A stretch of DNA of 6,890 nucleotides from Deltaproteobacteria bacterium (GTDB taxonomy: Bacteria; Desulfobacterota; Dissulfuribacteria; Dissulfuribacterales; QOAL01), in the NCBI GenBank assembly GCA_027068235.1, contig JAMOUE010000318.1, forward strand, positions 1 through 6,890, read 5' to 3'. Both the position numbers and the translations under genes were made by a program. Below are positions 1 through 5,347 of the stretch, piece by piece. Positions within the stretch are counted from its first letter, which is position 1. Every line of letters starts with the position of its first letter. Under the pieces are notes generated by a model. It had not been told where the DNA came from. It searched no databases and saw only the letters and a program-made list of their open reading frames with translations.

Positions 1-212
1 CAACATGAGCAAAGTCTTATTTCCGTTGAAATTACAAAGTCTTCAAATGTCCAATGAGATTTAAAGGCGGCATAGTGAATTCAGAATGTATCAAAAAGTG
101 TACAATATGTATAAAAAATACGACAGATCATGCCCTTAGCTTGAGAGGTAAGACCTGAAACATTCGTGTAAGATCTCATCACTTTGATGGTTAAAGAGGA
201 TTCTTCGATTCT
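1..212 (+). other. Noncoding leader upstream of the CHASE2 gene
   Basis: No convincing gene is seen in this stretch; it is AT-rich and broken by stops in the forward frames. Visible elements are a spaced direct repeat (10-43), a hexamer TACAAT at 101-106 that matches five of six bases of a sigma-70 -10 box but has no acceptable -35 box 16-18 bases upstream, and small inverted repeats: TGAGA at 142-146 with TCTCA at 174-178, and CATCA at 177-181 with TGATG at 185-189. These could be promoter and leader structures for the downstream genes, but none is strong enough to be called alone. No sigma-54 -24/-12 pattern and no riboswitch core that I recognise is present. Confidence 0.4.
10..43. repeat. 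Spaced 9-bp direct repeat CAAAGTCTT
   Basis: CAAAGTCTT occurs at 10-18 and again, exactly, at 35-43, 25 bp start to start. It lies upstream of the TACAAT hexamer and the first gene. Pairs of short direct repeats in a leader can be binding sites for a regulator, but with only two copies in AT-rich DNA this could also be chance. The copies are about 2.4 helical turns apart, so they would not lie on exactly the same face of the helix. Confidence 0.3.
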
Positions 213-305
213 ATGGAGGCTTTTATTAATTTGGAATCTTATTTGCTGAAAGTATATCGGCACTATCAGAAGGACGGATTCCTTCTGCATGTAAACGTTT
301 TATGA
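213..305 (+). CDS. Candidate 30-residue mini-cistron (possible leader peptide) coupled to the CHASE2 gene
   Basis: An ATG at 213 opens a frame of 30 codons ending with TGA at 303-305, so its stop overlaps the next gene's start as ATGA (302-305). The peptide begins MEAFINLESYLLKVYRH and ends LLHVNVL; I recognise no family. A purine-rich AGAGGA at 195-200 could serve as its SD, but the 12-nt spacing to the ATG is long. The reason to list it is that the following gene has no SD close to its own ATG, so re-initiation by ribosomes that finish this ORF would explain how that gene is translated. It may equally be a chance ORF: it is short, has no known homologue that I can name, and its frame is blocked by TAA at 192-194. 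Confidence 0.3.
   Translation: MEAFINLESYLLKVYRHYQKDGFLLHVNVL
267..287 (+). promoter_or_regulatory. 7-bp hairpin just upstream of the CHASE2 gene start
   Basis: CAGAAGG (267-273) and CCTTCTG (281-287) form a perfect 7-bp stem with a 7-nt loop. The stem ends 14 nt before the ATG at 302 and lies inside the candidate mini-cistron. It sequesters the only SD-like purine run in this part (AAGGACGGA, 270-278), which is in any case too far from 302 to act as a normal SD. A role in controlling translation of the CHASE2 gene is inference. It is not followed by a T-run, so it is not a rho-independent terminator. Confidence 0.35.
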
Positions 306-2500
306 ATTTCAAAGATAATGAAGTTAGGAAAAAAACGACGCTTTCAGCAGCGGTTAGTCTGTGTGTTGTGATATTGATTATGGTTTTGTGGCATTTATCC
401 TTAACAGGCTCTCCATTAAAAAGGTTCCAATACATGCTAGAAGATTCATGGGTACGGTATGGCGTTGATGTTGAGGAAAGTTCTTTTGATACTGTACTCA
501 TAGCAATCGATCACCATTCCATAGAGGAACAAGGACCGTGGCCATGGGATAGAAGCCTTTATGTCGATATTATAAATGTTGTTCAAGAGGCTGGGGCAAA
601 GGTCATTGCCATTGATATTCTTTTTGATCAACCAAAGGATTCAGATAATGTCCTTGCTCAAGCTCTACAATCAGCCAACAGTAGTATGCTTGCCGTTTAT
701 GCACCAACACGATATGGATGGCAAATATCAAAATATGGCTTAGAGGTAGAAAAACTCCAAAGGCCTTCCCCTTTACTGGCAAGTGCAGCCAAGGAGTTAG
801 GTCATGTAATCCTTACCTATGATATCGACGGAAAAATCAGAAAAATTCCAGCTTTTGTCTCTGATGAAAACGCAACTTATACCGCTTTCCCTTTAGTCAT
901 TGGTGCCTTATGGCAAGGTCTAAGATCAAAAGACATTGTACTTGAGACTAATAAATTAAAAATTGGTAACATTGAAATTCCACTGGAAGATGGTGGCTTT
1001 TTTCATATCGGCTACTTAGGTGGCCCTGGAGTCTTTCCAAGAGTTTCAGCTACAGATGTTATAAATGGCCGTATACCGTTAGATATATTTAAAAACAAGA
1101 TAGTTATAATTGGAGTGACGTGCCCTGGATTGGCAGACATTTGGAATACTCCTTTTGCCAGCCAGGGAGGCATGTCGGGGCTAGAGGTGTTGGCCAATGC
1201 AGCACAGTCGATTGTGGACAGACGTGTATCTTGTTATGCCTACTGGGAGACCATTTGCCTGGTGTTGCTTTCTGCCTTTTGCGGTGCATTGGTGGGTTTC
1301 AATTGTTCCATCAGACTGGCCGTTGCGTTGTGTTTTGTGGTTGCCTTTCTAATACTTGCTTTAGGTTTTTTAGTTTTCATCTATTTTTCTAAAATCATAA
1401 TTGTTACGCCAATACTTCTTTCTTGGTGTGGAGCGCTTGTTTGTGCACTAGTGATAAACGTGGTTGGTTTTCAAAAAAAGGTTTTGAAACAAGAACAAGT
1501 GATTAAAAAGATGTCTAAAGTAGCTGCTGATGCTTCTGTTGATAATAGTAGAGAAGGTTTGTGTAAAGTTCTACAGGATATAACTGGGGCCAAATACATA
1601 ATAGGAATATTTAGACAAAAAAAGGACGATGCACTAAGTTCAGGTTTTGTTGGAGATATCAATAAAGAGACTAAAAGACGAGTACTGGAAATTATTAAAG
1701 ATCATAATGATCTTAATACACTTAAGGCTTGGTTTTTAAATACATCAACCAGTTGGTTTGTATTGGAAATTAAATCACGCTTGGAAGTATTAGGCCTATT
1801 TCTTATCCCAACTGACAATGTAGAAGGGATGTCCCATTTTGCAGATATGGCAATTACAAAGGCGTTTTCCACACAGGCAGCAATTATTATTGAAAGACAG
1901 CTTCTTTTGGAAGAACTTCAAGAGACATGCAAAGGCACTTTAGAGATAGTTATGGATGCCTTAGAAAAAAAGGCTCCAGGCCTAATGGAACACTCTAGGC
2001 AGGTTGCAGATGTTGCCAGAGGCATAGCCAGAAGTCTTGGGCTTGAGCCAGAAGTAGTAGACCTTATTTACAAGGCAGGAATGCTTCATGATTTGGGTTT
2101 AGTAGGAGTGCCTGATTACATCCTCGTAAAAAAGTCTTCTTTGACTGCAGAGGAAAGGGTGTGGATTGAGAGCCATCCAGCTATTGGTGCGGAAATGGTA
2201 TCACAGGTTCCCCAACTTAAAAAGTGTGCAAATATCATAAGGCATCATCATGAACGGTATGATGGTAAGGGATATCCAGACGGTCTTGTTGGTAGTGAAA
2301 TATCGTTAGAGGCAAAAGTCTTAGCAGTGGCAGAGGCCTTTGTTACTGAGCTAACAACGAAGTTTGATTCTTACCATCAAGATATAACTCTGCTTAAATC
2401 AGAGGTTTTGCAGACAATAAAGAGTAACATTGAAATTCAGTTTGATAAGAAAGTAGTACAGGCACTTCTTGACATAGAAGGGGATATAAAATGCAATTAA
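302..2500 (+). CDS. CHASE2 membrane receptor with GAF-like segment and degenerate HD-GYP output domain
   Basis: A 732-residue signalling protein. An N-terminal membrane helix (about 14-31) leads to an extracytoplasmic CHASE2 sensor (about 40-310). CHASE2 landmarks are IAIDHHSIEEQGPWPWDR (67-84), AKVIAIDILFDQP (99-111), the IGVTCPGLADIWNTPF segment (270-285) and SGLEVLANA (292-300). Three closely spaced helices follow (about 314-333, 339-361, 366-388), then a cytoplasmic GAF-like region (about 405-535, assigned by pattern only) and a C-terminal HD-GYP domain (about 545-690). The latter keeps His564, His596-Asp597, His625, His649-His650-Glu651 and the GYP motif (657-659). HD-GYP proteins hydrolyse cyclic-di-GMP. 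Here the usual Lys of HDxGK is Leu600, and the metal-binding Asp of the 'ADxFDAL' motif is Glu678, so activity is uncertain. The ATG at 302 is kept because the first helix needs it and no other usual start codon lies between the in-frame TAA at 227-229 and 302; it has no good SD. The gene overlaps the following FecR gene by 10 bp. Confidence 0.96.
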   Translation: MNFKDNEVRKKTTLSAAVSLCVVILIMVLWHLSLTGSPLKRFQYMLEDSWVRYGVDVEESSFDTVLIAIDHHSIEEQGPWPWDRSLYVDIINVVQEAGAKVIAIDILFDQPKDSDNVLAQALQSANSSMLAVYAPTRYGWQISKYGLEVEKLQRPSPLLASAAKELGHVILTYDIDGKIRKIPAFVSDENATYTAFPLVIGALWQGLRSKDIVLETNKLKIGNIEIPLEDGGFFHIGYLGGPGVFPRVSATDVINGRIPLDIFKNKIVIIGVTCPGLADIWNTPFASQGGMSGLEVLANAAQSIVDRRVSCYAYWETICLVLLSAFCGALVGFNCSIRLAVALCFVVAFLILALGFLVFIYFSKIIIVTPILLSWCGALVCALVINVVGFQKKVLKQEQVIKKMSKVAADASVDNSREGLCKVLQDITGAKYIIGIFRQKKDDALSSGFVGDINKETKRRVLEIIKDHNDLNTLKAWFLNTSTSWFVLEIKSRLEVLGLFLIPTDNVEGMSHFADMAITKAFSTQAAIIIERQLLLEELQETCKGTLEIVMDALEKKAPGLMEHSRQVADVARGIARSLGLEPEVVDLIYKAGMLHDLGLVGVPDYILVKKSSLTAEERVWIESHPAIGAEMVSQVPQLKKCANIIRHHHERYDGKGYPDGLVGSEISLEAKVLAVAEAFVTELTTKFDSYHQDITLLKSEVLQTIKSNIEIQFDKKVVQALLDIEGDIKCN
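2476..2484 (+). promoter_or_regulatory. Ribosome binding site of the FecR-domain gene
   Basis: AGAAGGGGA ends 6 nt before the ATG at 2491 and lies inside the last codons of the CHASE2 gene. It fixes 2491 as the start and shows that the FecR gene is translated from the same mRNA as the receptor. Confidence 0.75.
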
Positions 2501-3702
2501 ATAACAGGATAGCTAGAAATAGCTTGGCCTTATCCATTTTATCGCTGTTTATCTTGGTTGGGTCTATATTTTTTTCATCTGTATCCAACGCCAAAGAGCT
2601 TAAAGTGCTTGTTGTGAGATTGAGTGGCAGTGTCCTCATTGAATCAAGCACAAGTGGCAACTGGGCGCCTGTGCATAAGTGGATGACTATTCCGTTAGGT
2701 GCAAAGATTAAGACCTTACCTGGCTCTTTTCTCGATCTGTTAATAAATAAGGCTGCAATAGTAAGAGTAAAGGGTGAAAGTGAATTTATGGTGGCACAGA
2801 TGGTAAAGGGCTTAGAAAAAGTTCTATCCAAAGCCAAGCCAGGCTCTTGTGACAGAGATCAATGTAAGGCTCCAACGGTTATCAAACTTTTTAAGGGTAA
2901 GGCCTTTTTATATGTAAGCCCTAGTTTTTCCCGTTTGCCATTTATAGTGGAGACACCTATAGGGATAGCTGGAGTGACCGGTACGAGGTTTGCCGTAGAT
3001 CTTACTGAAAGGGAATCTTTTATAGTTGCCGTTTATCAAGGAAGTGTTGTGGTGTGGAATAAGTTAAAACCTCAAAAGTTTGTAGAGGTGGAGCCAGGTT
3101 TCATCGTCAAGTTGGCTGTAGAAAGGCTGCCTGAGACTCCTAAGATTATGACAGATGAGGAAAGAAAAAGGTACGAAGAGTGTTTGAAACTGCATTTTGG
3201 TCTTGAGAATAATCAAGCCTTTTTAGAGATTGGTAGCAGGTATCAGGGTATCTTTTCGAGGGGATATTCTCCTGATGTTTTATCAGAATTTGGGCCAAAC
3301 CGTACTGGTCAATATCAGTATCAAGGAAAAACAGAGCAACGCTCAGTAGTTCAAGAAAGAAAGGAAGGCAATGGTTCTCAAGTTAGGAAGGGATCGGTTG
3401 AAAGTCATAGCTCTACCTTAGAAAATCACTCTTCTAAAATGGATCATCATCCTTCTAAGGATCATCACGATATGACAGATAGACATAGTAGAAAGGATCA
3501 TGGCAAAATGGATCGCGGCTCAAAGGATATAAAAGGTATGCATCATGATCCTTCATCTGGAGTTCATTCCACACCAGCGAGAAGTGGAGGGCATCACCCT
3601 TCAGCAGTGCACGATACCCATTCTTCACACTTTTCAAGTGGCGCTTCATCAACTCGTGGTAGTTCAAAGGCTCATACATCAAAAGGAGGCAAAAAAAGAT
3701 AG
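2491..3702 (+). CDS. Exported FecR-domain protein with long His/Ser-rich C-terminal tail
   Basis: A 403-residue protein. A Sec-type signal peptide is clear: basic start, hydrophobic stretch at 12-31, likely cut after Ala34 (SNA-KE). The FecR domain spans about 65-205: PLGAKIKTLPGSFLDLLI (68-85), a second strand set at 129-142, the signature VETPIGIAGVTGTRFAVD (153-170), then VAVYQGSVVVWN (179-190) and a VEVEPGF turn (198-204). It lacks the N-terminal cytoplasmic anti-sigma part and central helix of classical FecR, so it is a soluble periplasmic or secreted member, not a sigma regulator of the Fec type. Cys120 and Cys125 lie in a charged insert and could form a disulfide. After about residue 300 the sequence is hydrophilic and low in complexity: 17 His and 23 Ser in the last 103 residues, with imperfect SK-x-DHH units, ending in GGKKR. 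The start is set by the good SD at 2476-2484; the first 10 bp overlap the CHASE2 gene, which suggests coupled expression. Ligand unknown. Confidence 0.94.
   Translation: MQLNNRIARNSLALSILSLFILVGSIFFSSVSNAKELKVLVVRLSGSVLIESSTSGNWAPVHKWMTIPLGAKIKTLPGSFLDLLINKAAIVRVKGESEFMVAQMVKGLEKVLSKAKPGSCDRDQCKAPTVIKLFKGKAFLYVSPSFSRLPFIVETPIGIAGVTGTRFAVDLTERESFIVAVYQGSVVVWNKLKPQKFVEVEPGFIVKLAVERLPETPKIMTDEERKRYEECLKLHFGLENNQAFLEIGSRYQGIFSRGYSPDVLSEFGPNRTGQYQYQGKTEQRSVVQERKEGNGSQVRKGSVESHSSTLENHSSKMDHHPSKDHHDMTDRHSRKDHGKMDRGSKDIKGMHHDPSSGVHSTPARSGGHHPSAVHDTHSSHFSSGASSTRGSSKAHTSKGGKKR
3430..3528 (+). repeat. Imperfect Ser-Lys-Asp-His repeat block in the FecR tail
   Basis: Codons for residues 314-346 contain related units: SSKMDHH (314-320), PSKDHH (321-326), SRKDHGKMD (333-341) and GSKD (343-346). 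At DNA level AAAATGGATC occurs twice, around 3436 and 3506, and AAGGATCAT twice, with a third partial copy AAGGATAT. This points to growth by internal duplication followed by drift. The block forms the core of the His-rich tail. Confidence 0.6.
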
Positions 3703-3811
3703 GATTAGAGTGCAAGAATGGTGGGTTTAAAAGGGATAATGTTATCGATAATAAGTCCAAAATCTATATTGACTCTATACTTTCATTACTAGAAGAGAGT
3801 CCGCTATCGCT
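3703..3811 (+). promoter_or_regulatory. Gap between the FecR and kinase genes, with nested palindromes
   Basis: This 109-bp gap has several stops in the kinase frame, so the kinase cannot start further upstream. At 3735-3751 lie nested inverted repeats: GATAA (3735-3739), TG, TTATC (3742-3746), then GATAA (3747-3751); thus GATAATGTTATC and the perfect 10-bp palindrome TTATCGATAA (3742-3751) share an arm. A TATATT at 3765-3770 sits 17 bp after TTATCG (3742-3747), giving a weak sigma-70-like pair with the palindrome over the -35 position; TATACT at 3776-3781 is another -10-like hexamer without a partner. No terminator hairpin with a T-run is seen, so read-through from the FecR gene remains possible. 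AGAAGAGAG (3791-3799) is a modest SD for the kinase at 12-nt spacing. Confidence 0.3.
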
Positions 3812-5347
3812 ATGGGCCAAAGAAAGATTTACATTTATCTCATAATTTGCTCCTTACTGATTACATCGGTACTTTACATTGCGTTAGATCGTTTGATAGA
3901 GGGAGTTTCTGTAAAGGCCCTTTCAGCTGTTGGAACATTGCTGTCTGTTTCTAGCCCATCTGAAAAATCTATTGTCAAGTTTAAAACCAGGAATAGAGAT
4001 TCTCTAATAAGGCTAACATTTTTTGACAAAGATCTTAAACTGCTTTCTGGTGAAGCCTTTCCTAATTCTCAACTTATCAGACAAGATATGCAGTTTGCTT
4101 TAAGATCTGGACTCAAGATCGATAATTTTAAGGCTGGCTATCAGATTGTTCCTACAAACAGCTTAGTAGCTGTTGTAAGTATTAATGATCAAGTGTTGGA
4201 TGAATTGTTGGTTCATGAATGGCCATTCTTTGTGTTTATATTTTTTATAATTATGACCTTGCTTTTTGTATTAGTTCGCTTCTTTCCAAATGATGCAACC
4301 AAGGTTTCCAAATATAGAGACTTTTTGAATGAAATTGTTCAAGTTTCAGAGGAAGTTGATTTTAAAGAGCTATTATTTTTGATTAAAGAGAAAATAACTG
4401 ATCTTAAACATACTATTTATGAGCTTGAAAGAGAAAATTCCGCACTAAAATCTGAAATTCAACATCTGAAAAGAGCCCTTCGAAAGACTACTCAGGACCT
4501 AGAGGCAACCCAAGATTATCTATTAAGGGCTGGTACATTGAGTGCTCTTGGTGAATTTGCAGCAGGCATATCACACGAGCTCAATAACCCAATTGGAATA
4601 GTGCTGGGCTTCACCCAACATCTTCTAGATGAAGTTTCACAAGATCATCCTCATTACAAAAAGTTGAAGCGTATGGAAATAGAGCTGATAAGGTGTCAAA
4701 GGATATTGCAGGATCTTCTTGCCTTTGCTAGGCCCCAGCAACCAGCCCTCACTCTTGTAGATGTTAATAGACTAGTAAAGGGTACGGTACAGTTTGTTTT
4801 TTATCCTGGTACCGAAGGGATTGAGGTCGTTTGTAATTTTGAAGAAGATCTTCCTCCCATCCAAGTAGACCCAGATCAGTTAGAGCAGGTATTGATTAAT
4901 CTATTGAAGAATAGTGTGCAGGCAATTGATGATGGTCAAGGAAAGATTGTTATTTCTACTGCTACTGTAACCTTGACGCATGAAGATACGGTTATGTTGA
5001 GTGCGCCTGTTGTTCAGCCTGGTGCATTGCTTATGGAGGGATCTTTGGCGCCACTATCTGTGCGAGTGCCACGGATTGAAGGCAAGGTCAAGGTAGGAGA
5101 TGAGGCAATCAAGATAGAAATTACAGACAATGGATGTGGGATAAATCCTCAAGATCTGCAGAAGATCTTCACTCCTTTCTATACTACTAAAAAAAATGGT
5201 ACAGGCCTTGGTTTATCCATTTGCTGGAAGCTTATAAGAAGAAATGGAGGCATCTTGAAGGTAAGAAGTAATCCAGGAGAAGGTAGTACCTTCATTATTA
5301 TTTTCCCACTAGACAAGGAGAGGCAGGATCATGAAGCAAATGGGTAA
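3812..5347 (+). CDS. Membrane-bound sensor histidine kinase (HisKA/HATPase), partner of the downstream NtrC-type regulator
   Basis: A 511-residue two-transmembrane kinase. Helices at about 6-25 and 137-157 enclose an extracytoplasmic segment of roughly 110 residues of unknown fold (the FDKDLKLLSGE stretch could be PAS/Cache-like, not proven). After the second helix comes a charged coiled coil (about 185-238), then the HisKA dimerisation helix with the H-box GISHELNNP; His255 is the predicted phosphorylated residue. The ATPase domain shows the N-box (NLLKNSVQAI, 363-372), G1 box DNGCGI (439-444), F box (FTPFYTTK, 453-460) and G2 box GTGLGLSI (463-470). All catalytic boxes are intact. About 50 residues (381-432) lie between the N-box strand and G1 strand, more than is usual. 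The start at 3812 is the only ATG after in-frame stops up to 3770 that keeps the first helix. The last 17 bp overlap the regulator gene, the standard sign of a cognate pair. The stimulus is unknown. Confidence 0.96.
   Translation: MGQRKIYIYLIICSLLITSVLYIALDRLIEGVSVKALSAVGTLLSVSSPSEKSIVKFKTRNRDSLIRLTFFDKDLKLLSGEAFPNSQLIRQDMQFALRSGLKIDNFKAGYQIVPTNSLVAVVSINDQVLDELLVHEWPFFVFIFFIIMTLLFVLVRFFPNDATKVSKYRDFLNEIVQVSEEVDFKELLFLIKEKITDLKHTIYELERENSALKSEIQHLKRALRKTTQDLEATQDYLLRAGTLSALGEFAAGISHELNNPIGIVLGFTQHLLDEVSQDHPHYKKLKRMEIELIRCQRILQDLLAFARPQQPALTLVDVNRLVKGTVQFVFYPGTEGIEVVCNFEEDLPPIQVDPDQLEQVLINLLKNSVQAIDDGQGKIVISTATVTLTHEDTVMLSAPVVQPGALLMEGSLAPLSVRVPRIEGKVKVGDEAIKIEITDNGCGINPQDLQKIFTPFYTTKKNGTGLGLSICWKLIRRNGGILKVRSNPGEGSTFIIIFPLDKERQDHEANG
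5315..5323 (+). promoter_or_regulatory. Ribosome binding site deciding the regulator start
   Basis: AAGGAGAGG lies 7 nt before the ATG at 5331, inside the end of the kinase gene. A second in-frame ATG at 5340 (giving MGKVLVIDDE) has no comparable SD, so 5331 is preferred; the difference is only three residues. Confidence 0.7.

Noticed and set aside
101..106. TACAAT as the -10 box of a sigma-70 promoter
   Set aside because: No -35 hexamer better than two or three of six bases lies 16-18 bp upstream and no proper TGn extension precedes it, so it is mentioned only in the leader entry.
121..190. Possible riboswitch in the leader, e.g. a cyclic-di-GMP type given the HD-GYP gene
   Set aside because: Only short 4-5 bp stems are present and the conserved core of the known cyclic-di-GMP riboswitch classes is not seen.
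187..249. 20-codon ORF with ATG at 187
   Set aside because: It has no SD, ends well before the receptor gene and shows no coupling, unlike the ORF at 213-305.
230..301. In-frame upstream extension of the CHASE2 gene
   Set aside because: The frame is open back to the TAA at 227-229, but it contains no ATG, GTG or TTG, so the start stays at 302.
226..501. 91-codon open frame on the - strand across the leader and the receptor start
   Set aside because: It begins inside the receptor's coding sequence and has no SD; it is a shadow that runs on into the leader.
1120..1392. Cys-rich 90-codon open frame on the + strand
   Set aside because: It is fully inside the CHASE2 gene in another frame; the Cys-rich look comes from reading membrane-helix codons out of frame.
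1473..1623. Two A7 runs in the receptor gene (1473-1479 and 1617-1623) as possible slippage sites
   Set aside because: The receptor reads through both without a frame break, and no useful product would follow from a shift; such runs are common in AT-rich genes.
2394..2837. Open frame of 147 codons on the - strand
   Set aside because: It is antisense to the end of the CHASE2 gene and the start of the FecR gene, including its signal peptide; there is no SD and no family resemblance.
3545..3730. 61-codon open frame on the + strand over the FecR 3' end
   Set aside because: It reads the His/Ser repeat codons out of frame and has no SD or family resemblance; it is best explained as a shadow of the low-complexity tail.
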